Assembly (NCBI GenBank): GCA_016934825.1
Contig: JAFGSB010000115.1
Location: 1-53,455, forward strand
Direction: 5' to 3'
Length of the DNA stretch: 53,455 nt
Source of the DNA: Candidatus Zhuqueibacterota bacterium
Lineage (GTDB): Bacteria > Zhuqueibacterota > Zhuqueibacteria > Residuimicrobiales > Krinioviventaceae
In this document: positions 45,272 to 53,455 of the stretch, in pieces
Layout: every line of letters begins with the position of its first letter
Position numbering within the stretch: the first letter of the stretch is position 1
Position numbers and translations under genes: made by a program
Notes under the pieces: model-generated
The model's input: only the letters and a program-made list of their open reading frames with translations
Told to the model about the DNA's origin: nothing
Databases searched by the model: none

Positions 45272-45475
45272 AAAATTACTCTTAATTTTTAATTACGGTT
45301 AACGGACTCCGCAATCTGATGCGGTTTACACATTCTATAAAATCAATTAATGTAACAAAGTGCAATAAATAATAAGGAATTATCAGCCGGTGAAACAAGT
45401 TCAATAACGTTAAAATACAGGAATATATTAATAATCCATTTCTGTGAGTGATGGTGCAAAGTCAAACCGGATACT

Positions 45476-46561
45476 TTATTTTTTCAAGGGAATATTTATT
45501 TTAACAAAGGTTCCTTCTTTATTCTCCACATTAAGCTTGCCTGTCAATTGACCTTCGGCTAATATTGTTACAAGGCGCAATCCCAGACTGTTTGATTCCT
45601 TATAATCAAATCCGGCCGGAAATCCGATCCCGTTGTCTTTGACAATTAACTCAATATTTTTACCCAGCGTTCTCATGGATACTTCAATTTGGCCATTTTT
45701 TTTGTGAGATACCGGAAACCCGTGTTTAAGAGAATTAGAAACCAGTTCATTTACAATGAGTCCGCATGGAATGGCCTTGTTAATATCAAGTGATATATTT
45801 TCTATATTCATTTTTAACTGAATTTTTTCGGAATTCATACGATAAGTATGAAAAAGGTCCTTAATGAGGTTTTCTATATATTTTCTAAAGTCAATTTTTG
45901 CCAGATCGGGGGCCTGATACAGTCTTTCATGAATTAAAGCCATTGAATTAACCCGATGATAACTTTCCTGTAAAATATCTTTGATTTTTGTATTATTTGT
46001 CTGATTTGACTGAAGGTTCAACAAGCTGGAAATAATCATAAAATTGTTTTTGACACGGTGATGTATTTCCTTCAAGAGGACCTCTTTTTCTCTAACCAAA
46101 TTTTTTAGTTTATCTTCTGCCTTTTTTCTGTTGGTGAGCTCTTTTTTTAATTTATCATTAAGTCTTTTTAATTCCATCATGTCTTTGTGACGCGCTATGG
46201 CAATAATAACCGCCCGTTCGATCTCGATTTTTTTAGGGGGTTTGGTAATATATGCTCCGACCCCCATATAACTGGCTTTTTCAATCAGATCCAGAGACTC
46301 ATGCGCCGTTAGAATTACCACCGGGGTCGGACAGTTTTTCTGGATTTTTTGAGCGGCCTTGAGTCCGTCCATTTTGGGCATCTGTATATCCATCAGAACG
46401 ACATCAGGTTGAAGCAGGGCAGTCAATTCGACTGCTTTTTTCCCGTTCGTAGCCAAATCGATATGTTCATATCCGCTTTTTTTTAATTCACGTATAATTT
46501 CTTCGCAGACCAGAAAATCGTCTTCCGCAACCAGCACGTGAATTTTTTTAGTACTTTTCAT
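45476..46561 (-). CDS. REC-HisKA_2 hybrid histidine kinase
   Basis: An N-terminal receiver domain has acidic residues E13-D14-D15, phospho-acceptor Asp58 ([13 protein letters not shown]) and a conserved ITKPP lysine. A coiled-coil linker leads to HisKA_2 ([20 protein letters not shown]) and a HATPase ([31 protein letters not shown]). It has no transmembrane segment. The kinase half is closely similar to the kinase at 40134-41594, so the two are paralogues. The start overlaps the end of the seven-PAS kinase by 14 nt, implying they work as a pair: phosphate from the PAS kinase may reach this receiver. Confidence 0.88.
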   Translation of the reverse strand: MKSTKKIHVLVAEDDFLVCEEIIRELKKSGYEHIDLATNGKKAVELTALLQPDVVLMDIQMPKMDGLKAAQKIQKNCPTPVVILTAHESLDLIEKASYMGVGAYITKPPKKIEIERAVIIAIARHKDMMELKRLNDKLKKELTNRKKAEDKLKNLVREKEVLLKEIHHRVKNNFMIISSLLNLQSNQTNNTKIKDILQESYHRVNSMALIHERLYQAPDLAKIDFRKYIENLIKDLFHTYRMNSEKIQLKMNIENISLDINKAIPCGLIVNELVSNSLKHGFPVSHKKNGQIEVSMRTLGKNIELIVKDNGIGFPAGFDYKESNSLGLRLVTILAEGQLTGKLNVENKEGTFVKINIPLKK

Positions 46562-49500
46562 TTAATAAATCCTCGTGTTGGAATTCAGTATCGTTAATAA
46601 AATGTATTTTAACCACTGCGCCGTTATCATTAAATAGTTCAAGTTTGCCGTTCAGACTATGATAAATGATTCCGTGGATCAATTCAAAACCGATATTGGA
46701 TTCATTTTTATAATCTTTTAAAATTTTGTCCGGGAAACCGGGACCGTCATCATGAAAACAGAGGATGGTATATTTTCTGCCTTCTTTGAAATAGACCCGA
46801 ATTTTTGCTGTTTCCCTGTCATGAAGAGCGTATTTCAGGGAATTGGTTGCCAATTCATTCAATACAATTGTCAGATAATGTGCCACATTGCTGTTTATTT
46901 TAATCAGCGACTCTTCAACATCAAGATTTATATTTTTATAATGCGGTAAACCCTGTACAGTATTTGAAATAACTTTTTCACACAGTTGGCTTAATTCGAC
47001 CGGTTGCCAATTTATGGAAGCGAGAATACTGTGTACGGTCAACAGCCCGTTAACCCGATTTTCCAGATTTTGTAATACAGGCAGATGATTGGCGTAACCT
47101 TTGCTTGCCGCACGGTCTTCCTCTTTATGAAGCATACTGATAATAGTAGCCAGGTTATTCTTGACCCTGTGATTAACCTCCCGCAACAGGACCTGCTGCG
47201 TTTCCGCGTAATTACGTAATTTGTCCTCGGTGAGTTTTCTTTCCGTAATGTCCTCAAAGGTAGAGTAGACCAGGAAAGGCTTTTTTGTTTCTCCGAATTG
47301 GGGTGTCGCGTTGATATTAATCCAGCGGTATGCATTATCTTTCGGATTAAAAATTCCCATAACAACATTTTTTATTTCTTTGCCCGTTTTTAGTGCGACC
47401 ATGGCCGGATGTGTATCGCCGGGAAACTCGGAACCATCTTCGTGGATGGCCTCCCAATTGGCGGTATTCGATGTAAGTCCGTACAATTGTTCCCGGGAGA
47501 GTCCCAGAATAGTTTCTGCTGCCGGGTTGGATGAAATGATTTCACCTTTATCGTTTTGATAGATAACGCCCTGTTTCATTGTTTCAAAAAGCGTCCGGTA
47601 TTTTTTTTCACTTTCGCGAAGCGCTTTTTCTGTTCTTTTCCTTTCCGATATATCCCGGCCAAATGCCCAATTATATTTTTTCCCCATGAATGCCACAAAA
47701 TTTACAGTAATTTCGACCGGGAGTAATTCACCGTTTTTCTTTTTATGAACAGTCTCTATTGTAAATGACTTTCTTTTTACAATTTCTTTCCAGTGAGGTC
47801 TCCATCTCCTGAGATTAAAACTTGGATCAATGTCAAATACCGTCATGCCCAATAATTCTTCTTTTGTATACCCTAAAAACCGGCATGCTTCTTCATTTAC
47901 ATAAATGAAATGAGCGTCCTGCCCCAATAAATAGGCTGCGTCGCCGGCATGGTCGATGGAGAATTGCATCAATCTTAATGTTTTTTCCGCCTGTATGCGG
48001 TCGGTAATATCTCGAATAATAGCTAAAATCAAATTTTGATTTTCCAGTACAAATGGTGTCAGACTGACTTCCGCCGTGAATTCGCCATTATCCGGCCTGG
48101 TGTAAACCCATTCATAAACCTGTGAGTTACCTGATTGCACCGCTTTTATATGCGCAAGCGCTTTTTCTTTTGATGATTTTCCATCGGGTTGAACGGGGGG
48201 AGACAGGTTATAAGGTTTATTACCGATGATTTGATCTTTACGACATTTAAAAATTTCCAGGATTTTGGGATTACAATCTAAAAATTCATCATTCTTCATG
48301 ATGATGATCCCGTCATGGGCATTTTCAAAAAATAAGCGATATTTATGTTCACTTTCACGTAAAGCTTTTTCCACAAATTTTCGTTCAGTGATATCAATTA
48401 CGGAAACAAATACTTTTTCCCATGTTTTTTCATATCCCGGCGCGATGATGAGATGAACCTCTGACCAGATAATTTCGCCTTTTAAATTATATTGTACTGT
48501 TTCATCAATACATTTTGTTTTCCCTCTGGTAAATGCCACCAGTTCTTTACGAAACAGAACAAATGCTTCTTCAGAAAAGAGATTTTCCAGATTTGTAAAC
48601 AATTCATTTTTGTCTTGAGATTTATAAATATTCATTGTTGCCTGGTTGACATTCAAAACAAGGATTTCCTGTAGGCATAATTTTAAAATTTCCGGTTGTT
48701 CTTCGAGATATTCATCAAGATCGGTTACTCCGTTAGCGATCAGGTTGTCGAAAATTTTTTTAACTTTTGAGAAATCAACTTCCCACAAAGAGAGAGGCGA
48801 ATTTTCGAATAAGGATCGGTAACGGGCTTCGTTTTCTTTTAGGGCTTCAACTACTTTTTTATGTTCTGTAATATCTTCATAACAACCAAGAATTCCAAAA
48901 ATATCTCCGTTTTGATCCTTCAGCGGAATTTTACTTGTCTTGAACCAGCGTATATTGCCATCCGGCATGATTCTGGGGTCCTCAAAGATCATTTTGGCCT
49001 TGCCGGTTTCGATCACCTGCCGGTCTATTTCATTGTATTTTTTCACGTCTGAACGCCAGGCCATGTGTATATCTTTTTTACCGATAATTTCTTCTGGGGA
49101 AATAAATCCGGCATCCCTGGCAAATAATAAATTGGATCCGATATACACAGAATTCAGGTCTTTCCAAAAAACTCTGACCGGAATTGTATCCAAAATACTG
49201 CGCAGCATTTTTTGCGAAGCCTGCAGCGCTTCCTGGGTTTGTTTTTCTTCCGTTACATCAAGGACCGTATAAGTAACACCGGAAGCCAGATCATTTTTAT
49301 CGATAGGTGTGGAGTTGAGTAAAACATCTATAATCTTCCCGTCTTTTCGTAACCATCGGGTCATAATTCTGCCGGTCCCGAATTTTGAAATTTGCTCATA
49401 TTTTATTTTTCCTACCCTTTCATACTCCTCCTGGTCCGGGTAGAGCATTCTGGAATTTTTATTTATCAATTCTTCACTGGTATAACCGGTCATCTCACAT

Positions 49501-50468
49501 ACCCGGTTGTTTACATTTTTAATTACCCTGTTAACAACCACACCAATACCTGTTGGCGCCACCCGAATAATACTCGATAATCTGGCCTTGCTGTCGCTGA
49601 ATGCCTTTTGTACTTTTTTGAAATCGGATATATCCCGTAAAGTTACGATCCCGGTTTCGGTTTGATTGCCGGGGTTCGGTATTTTTGAATAATTAATTTC
49701 ATAGAATTTCTGCTCACCTTTATGTTCCCAACAATATTCTGTTCTCAGGTTTGATTTTTTTTGTTTTTGCAGTTCGTTTAATGGCGTCGTAAGCCAGGGA
49801 ATGACTGTAAAAATCAGTTTGCCGGTCAGGGCAGGGGATAAAACCTTCTCTAATCCGGCCGGCGGTTCTTTTTTAATCATTTTAACAGCCGCGGTATTGA
49901 GGTTTAATATCTCATTTTTTTCATTGATCACGATAACCGGTTCGTTGTAACTATTAAAAATTTGTCGATAATGATTATTGTCAGCATGTGCGGAAATATT
50001 CACTGCCTGATTTTCGACAGGGGATTCCTCTTTATCCAGCCTTATCCATTCTTCACATAATGCGATTTCTATTCTGTCAAAACTCCGTTCGAATGTTTCT
50101 AACAAACGTGCAGTTTTTTCAGGTGAGGAAAAATCCGTTATCAGTTCAGAACATGCCAGTCTGACGTATTTGAACAGAACCAGCAATTGATCCAGTGTTA
50201 TTCCGACCGGTTTATATCTTGCAGCTTCCTGAATGCCAAAAATTTCGAATTGATTATTATCCGTATTTTTTTCAGGCCTGAAAACCGTGAGGCTTTTAGT
50301 ATTTTTCAGCCCCACAGAGAGGGAGATTATCAAACCATTTATCGACCGGCGCCAGCTTTCTTCAATGGAGGGATTTTTTTGGAAAAAATCCCGTTTTTTC
50401 ACAAGTAACAGGGTTGATTTTACCAGCCGGTCCTCATTTTCCTGAAAAAGATTTATTAATTCATTCAT
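46548..50468 (-). CDS. soluble seven-PAS histidine kinase
   Basis: A 1306-aa cytoplasmic kinase without transmembrane helices. Residues about 1-150 look like an RsbRD/globin-like sensor helix bundle ([19 protein letters not shown]). About seven PAS/PAC modules follow (near 165, 295, 420, 545, 695, 825 and 945), each closing with a PAC-type phrase such as [55 protein letters not shown] or TFEDITERK. The end has HisKA_2 ([20 protein letters not shown]) and a HATPase ([24 protein letters not shown]). Such a string of PAS domains suits redox, light or ligand sensing. It is co-expressed with the REC-HisKA_2 hybrid. Confidence 0.88.
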   Translation of the reverse strand: MNELINLFQENEDRLVKSTLLLVKKRDFFQKNPSIEESWRRSINGLIISLSVGLKNTKSLTVFRPEKNTDNNQFEIFGIQEAARYKPVGITLDQLLVLFKYVRLACSELITDFSSPEKTARLLETFERSFDRIEIALCEEWIRLDKEESPVENQAVNISAHADNNHYRQIFNSYNEPVIVINEKNEILNLNTAAVKMIKKEPPAGLEKVLSPALTGKLIFTVIPWLTTPLNELQKQKKSNLRTEYCWEHKGEQKFYEINYSKIPNPGNQTETGIVTLRDISDFKKVQKAFSDSKARLSSIIRVAPTGIGVVVNRVIKNVNNRVCEMTGYTSEELINKNSRMLYPDQEEYERVGKIKYEQISKFGTGRIMTRWLRKDGKIIDVLLNSTPIDKNDLASGVTYTVLDVTEEKQTQEALQASQKMLRSILDTIPVRVFWKDLNSVYIGSNLLFARDAGFISPEEIIGKKDIHMAWRSDVKKYNEIDRQVIETGKAKMIFEDPRIMPDGNIRWFKTSKIPLKDQNGDIFGILGCYEDITEHKKVVEALKENEARYRSLFENSPLSLWEVDFSKVKKIFDNLIANGVTDLDEYLEEQPEILKLCLQEILVLNVNQATMNIYKSQDKNELFTNLENLFSEEAFVLFRKELVAFTRGKTKCIDETVQYNLKGEIIWSEVHLIIAPGYEKTWEKVFVSVIDITERKFVEKALRESEHKYRLFFENAHDGIIIMKNDEFLDCNPKILEIFKCRKDQIIGNKPYNLSPPVQPDGKSSKEKALAHIKAVQSGNSQVYEWVYTRPDNGEFTAEVSLTPFVLENQNLILAIIRDITDRIQAEKTLRLMQFSIDHAGDAAYLLGQDAHFIYVNEEACRFLGYTKEELLGMTVFDIDPSFNLRRWRPHWKEIVKRKSFTIETVHKKKNGELLPVEITVNFVAFMGKKYNWAFGRDISERKRTEKALRESEKKYRTLFETMKQGVIYQNDKGEIISSNPAAETILGLSREQLYGLTSNTANWEAIHEDGSEFPGDTHPAMVALKTGKEIKNVVMGIFNPKDNAYRWININATPQFGETKKPFLVYSTFEDITERKLTEDKLRNYAETQQVLLREVNHRVKNNLATIISMLHKEEDRAASKGYANHLPVLQNLENRVNGLLTVHSILASINWQPVELSQLCEKVISNTVQGLPHYKNINLDVEESLIKINSNVAHYLTIVLNELATNSLKYALHDRETAKIRVYFKEGRKYTILCFHDDGPGFPDKILKDYKNESNIGFELIHGIIYHSLNGKLELFNDNGAVVKIHFINDTEFQHEDLLNEKY

Positions 50469-51262
50469 TTTGTCGTTATCAGGATTTTTAATTTATTTTT
50501 ACTTTGTCTTGTTCAAAATTAAATCGTGTTTTAAATCCGTAAATTCAAGATTTGATCTCAACAATGCCTTTTTTGCTCTTTACTTTTCACAAATTTACAT
50601 CTAAATGCTTTTAATATATTTAACCAGACAAAATAAACAATAATCATACCAGTAATAAATTTTTATGGATCCGGACAATATCTGTCTGCAAGAATACGTT
50701 AAACACTGTAATCTTTAAATATACTCCTGTACTGTTGGTAATCTGTTATTTTCATTGTATTTAATTAGCACAATTTTACCGGATTTAATTAAAAGAATAC
50801 ATTATTTCTACGGAAAAACCGGACCGTGACTTTCTCCTTTTCCCCGTTAAAAAAGGATTTGAAAATAATGAAAATTTTATCCTGCCGCCAGTCCGTTTAT
50901 CCTCCTGTTTATTATTATCCCTGTGTACAAGATTTGATCATCATTTTGTGTATTTTGTTTCATGTGAAATGTTATTATTCTTAAAGAGAATAATATCAAT
51001 GGTCTTTATTTAATACTTATAGTATAATTTTACTGAATTTGCAGAAATATAATAACACGGTGAAATCTTTTACTGATAAAAAATGTATATTTAAACGGAA
51101 TTATTTAATTCTCCGATACTGTTAATATATAATTAATTTGAAAAAATTATTTTAAACCGGTTCAAATCCCAAAATATTGATAAATATTAAGTTATTGCTT
51201 TACAATGTCAACTAAAAATATTACCTTTTCTACAAACCAAAAATTTAAGTCAGGGAATCAGT
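50469..51262. other. 790-base divergent intergenic region
   Basis: Strongly AT-rich spacer between the divergent seven-PAS kinase and UDP-glucose dehydrogenase genes. It must contain both promoters, but none can be assigned with confidence. No open frame of note and no strong hairpin are seen. A GGTTCAAATCCC at 51162-51173 is a chance tRNA-like match. Confidence 0.4.
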
Positions 51263-52645
51263 ATGAGTAAAAAATTCGCAAAAAATATACTTTGCATTGG
51301 CGCCGGTTATGTCGGCGGTCCGACAATGGCGATGATCGCGGCTAAATGTCCGCAATATAAAGTAACCGTGGTGGATATCAACAGGGAAAAAATCAAAGCT
51401 TGGGAAACGGACAAGCTGCCGATCTATGAACCGGGATTGCTGGATGTGGTGAAAATCGCGCGGGGACGAAATTTGTTCTTTTCCACGGAGATAGAAGCCG
51501 GTATCCGGGAATCGGATATTATATTCGTGTCCGTGAACACACCGACCAAAACATTCGGGGAGGGAGCCGGAAAAAGCGCGGACCTGCAGTACTGGGAAAA
51601 GACCGCACGGGACATCCTGAAAACGGCAGAGTCGGACAAGATCATTGTGGAAAAAAGTACGCTGCCTGTGCGGACAGCCAGCGCCATGGAGCGAATCCTG
51701 AACTCAAACGATAAGGGCATAACGTTCGACGTGGTCTCGAATCCCGAATTCCTGGCGGAGGGCACGGCGGTGATTGACCTGGAGTACCCGGACCGTGTGC
51801 TGATCGGCTCGCGCGAGACCGAGCGGGGCCGCAGGGCCAGGCAGGAGATCGTGGACATTTTCGCCAACTGGGTGCCGAGCGACAAGATCATCACCAGCAA
51901 TATATGGAGTTCCGAGCTGTCCAAACTGGTGTCGAACGCGTTTCTGGCGCAGCGGGTATCATCCATAAACAGTATATCCGCGCTGTGCGAAAAGACCGAA
52001 GCGGACGTGCAGGAAGTTGCGCGCGCCGTGGGTTTCGATACACGTATCGGCGGCAAGTTCCTGCAAGCCAGTGTGGGATTTGGCGGTTCCTGTTTCAAAA
52101 AGGACATTCTCAACCTGGTTTATATCAGCGAATCGTTCGGTTTAAACGAGGTGGCCGAGTACTGGGAAAATGTGGTCCGGATAAACGAATACCAGGAAAA
52201 ACGGTTTGTGAAAAAGATCATTCAAACGCTGTTCAATACCATTGCCAACAAACGGATCGCCCTGTTTGGATTCGCGTTCAAGGCCAACACCGGCGACACA
52301 CGCGAATCGCCCGCCATATATATTACAAAACAACTGCTGGAGGAACACGCGCATGTGGTGATCACAGATCCGAAAGCGCTGGACAACGCACGCATCGACC
52401 TAACAGGTGCGGAAGGTACGCTGGAATATGAAGACGATCCCTACAAGGCCGCAAAAGACGCCCACGCCGTGGCGGTGCTTACGGAATGGGATCTGTACCG
52501 TACACTGGACTATAACCGTATTTTTGAAAGTATGGAAAAACCGGCGTTCATTTTTGACGGCCGGAATATCCTGAATCATAAAAAATTATATGATATCGGG
52601 TTTAATGTATACCCGATCGGTAAACCGGAGCTGACAAGGATATGA
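51263..52645 (+). CDS. ugd: UDP-glucose 6-dehydrogenase, eukaryotic-like type
   Basis: Oxidises UDP-glucose twice to UDP-glucuronate for polysaccharide synthesis. The Rossmann motif is CIGAGYVGGPTMAMIAAKCP. Catalytic residues are Glu162 (NPEFLAEGTA), Lys221, Asn225, Cys277 (GFGGSCFKKD) and Asp281, offset by one from the human enzyme. The sequence resembles animal and plant UGDH (VTVVDIN, LPIYEPGL, FFSTE, VNTPTKT) more than the short bacterial Ugd; at 460 aa it also matches their length. AGGGAA precedes the start. The gene is visibly GC-richer than its flanks, suggesting recent acquisition or a strong codon preference. No other polysaccharide gene is adjacent. Confidence 0.95.
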   Translation: MSKKFAKNILCIGAGYVGGPTMAMIAAKCPQYKVTVVDINREKIKAWETDKLPIYEPGLLDVVKIARGRNLFFSTEIEAGIRESDIIFVSVNTPTKTFGEGAGKSADLQYWEKTARDILKTAESDKIIVEKSTLPVRTASAMERILNSNDKGITFDVVSNPEFLAEGTAVIDLEYPDRVLIGSRETERGRRARQEIVDIFANWVPSDKIITSNIWSSELSKLVSNAFLAQRVSSINSISALCEKTEADVQEVARAVGFDTRIGGKFLQASVGFGGSCFKKDILNLVYISESFGLNEVAEYWENVVRINEYQEKRFVKKIIQTLFNTIANKRIALFGFAFKANTGDTRESPAIYITKQLLEEHAHVVITDPKALDNARIDLTGAEGTLEYEDDPYKAAKDAHAVAVLTEWDLYRTLDYNRIFESMEKPAFIFDGRNILNHKKLYDIGFNVYPIGKPELTRI

Positions 52646-52697
52646 AAAGTGGTTTGCCCCCGGATTGACACTAATCGACACGGATAAGAAATAAATA
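52643..52697 (+). repeat. direct repeat, left copy
   Basis: Begins at the UDP-glucose dehydrogenase stop and includes GGATTGACACTAATCGACA then CGGATAAGAAATAAAT. It aligns, with about three quarters of positions identical by eye, with 53028-53078. Together they flank the hairpin cluster. Confidence 0.55.
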
Positions 52698-52748
52698 GAT
52701 TGTTTTTCACATATGGATATAATTATTAGTATTTGGATTATTACTTCT

Positions 52749-53016
52749 CGTTCCTAATCTCCAGATTAGGAACGCACTTGTTTAGGAATCTCTGATTCCA
52801 TTTGTAAATCATAAAAAGAGATTATTACTCGCAAATCATAGATTTGTTTCCATTCGGTTCCCAATCAGGAGATTGGGAACCAGAAGAATGGTTCATGTAC
52901 AAAAGCAAGATTTCTCGCTTCGCTCGAAATGACAGGGTGCAGAGCATACGAGGCGCAAGGTGAGGAGACCTTGTGCTATCAGAGGAGGTAACAACGCAGA
53001 GGCCGGAGCCTCCGCG
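52749..53016. repeat. cluster of REP-like hairpins
   Basis: Six hairpins occupy 270 bases. They are a 12-bp stem opening CGTTCCTAATCT (52749-52774); GGAATC / GATTCC (52785-52799); CAAATC / GATTTG (52832-52846); an 11-bp stem GGTTCCCAATC / GATTGGGAACC (52856-52881); an AAGGT / ACCTT stem (about 52957-52975); and GAGGC / GCCTC within CGCAGAGGC (about 52994-53014). TTTCTCGCTTCGCTCGAAAT at 52911-52930 is a widespread dispersed-repeat phrase. The first hairpin may also end the ugd transcript. Confidence 0.7.
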
Positions 53017-53027
53017 GGACGTTGAAT

Positions 53028-53078
53028 TGAAAAATGGTTTTGCCACGGATTAACACTGATTTTCACAGATAAATAAAG
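53028..53078 (+). repeat. direct repeat, right copy
   Basis: Starts TGAAAAATGG and contains CGGATTAACACTGATTTTCA then CAGATAAATAAA. It is the second copy of the sequence at 52643-52697, 385 bases away. Confidence 0.55.
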
Positions 53079-53321
53079 GCAGAGTCCGGAACATTCGCTG
53101 TATGTTAAGGGCAATGACCACCCGGTTTTATGCAAGTGAAATCGTCCAATATTATTGCCGGAGGACAGGATGTCTTGATTTATTGACTGACCGGAAAAAA
53201 TTTCCGCACAAGGCGGATATTCGATCCAGGGCGAGCTGATTCCGATAGTTCTGTTTAAAAGTACGGGATGGAATCTCGTTTCCAAATCTGGACCCGGATT
53301 TAATAGTTTATTATCATCTTG

Positions 53322-53388
53322 GGGTGGATCGTTGGTCCGCCCTGTAGTTGGTGCGAGATTATTTAAGCGGCGGATCGTTGATCCGCCC
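53322..53388. repeat. two GGATCGTTG-TCCGCC hairpins
   Basis: GGGTGGA / TCCGCCC (53322-53342, one G-T pair) and GGCGGATC / GATCCGCC (53369-53387) share the phrase GGATCGTTG[A/G]TCCGCCCTG. They are direct repeats of one REP-like hairpin, 45 bases apart. No gene is present from 52646 to the window end; two minus-strand open frames there run through the hairpins and are rejected. Confidence 0.65.
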
Positions 53389-53455
53389 TGTTATGTAAAA
53401 AGTCAAGGATTATTTTAAAAAAATTTAAAAAAGAATATAGCTCACCATTGTTGTA

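Noticed and set aside
51162-51173. GGTTCAAATCCC, resembling a tRNA T-loop
   Set aside because: No matching acceptor, D or anticodon stems can be formed from the 70 bases upstream.
52825-53285. Two overlapping minus-strand open frames of 73 and 130 codons
   Set aside because: They run through the hairpin cluster and direct repeat, have no Shine-Dalgarno, and show no protein-like conservation pattern.

Overview
The window reads as chromosome from an uncultured-type, AT-rich bacterium of the FCB (Fibrobacteres-Chlorobi-Bacteroidetes) group, most like Calditrichota, KSB1 or Ignavibacteria. The basis is four exported proteins carrying the NYPNPFNPST-type sorting/FlgD-like Ig domain used with type IX secretion, two FISUMP (Fibrobacter paralogous) domains, an exported TPR-CHAT protein, many HisKA_2-type sensor kinases and a YfiR/TonB-receptor locus. 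Genes use recognisable Shine-Dalgarno sites (AAGGAGG, GAGG). There is no tRNA, rRNA, CRISPR, phage or intact IS element. The phylum is inferred from domain content only.

Layout. 0.3-3.7 kb (+): a BKACE-family beta-keto acid cleavage enzyme translationally coupled to a GNAT acetyltransferase, an LCM-type methyltransferase and a small membrane protein. 3.8-7.2 kb (-): a tight four-gene operon of radical SAM/SPASM enzyme, four-helix membrane protein, ATC-hydrolase-like protein and a GMC-type flavoprotein with a ferredoxin-like Cys cluster. 7.6-8.3 kb (-): a HepT/MntA toxin-antitoxin pair. 8.4-12.8 kb: hairpin repeats and small housekeeping or unknown genes. 12.9-17.6 kb (-): pyrC, an OmpR/HAMP-kinase two-component system and a TolC-like protein. 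18.4-21.7 kb (+): two Cys-rich exported proteins.

23.0-37.1 kb (-) is the most striking block. An ECF-like sigma factor, an anti-sigma protein with two HxxxCxxC motifs, and an exported TPR-CHAT putative cysteine protease are followed by four exported proteins (FG-GAP, FISUMP, sorting domain, lipoprotein). I infer a surface-remodelling or proteolysis-controlled regulon. In two of the exported proteins the sorting-type domain is not C-terminal but appears nested inside an N-terminal carboxypeptidase-regulatory-like domain.

37.6-50.5 kb (-): a secreted class C beta-lactamase-fold hydrolase with ankyrin repeats; a three-gene operon of TonB receptor, YfiR-like periplasmic protein and CHASE8-like/HAMP/HisKA_2 kinase that resembles the YfiBNR logic with a kinase in place of a diguanylate cyclase; a cyclophilin-like protein; and an overlapping pair of a seven-PAS soluble kinase and a REC-HisKA_2 hybrid. 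51.3-52.6 kb (+): a UDP-glucose dehydrogenase of the eukaryotic-like type, visibly GC-richer than its surroundings. Two clusters of REP-like hairpins (37.2-37.6 and 52.6-53.4 kb) share motif families.
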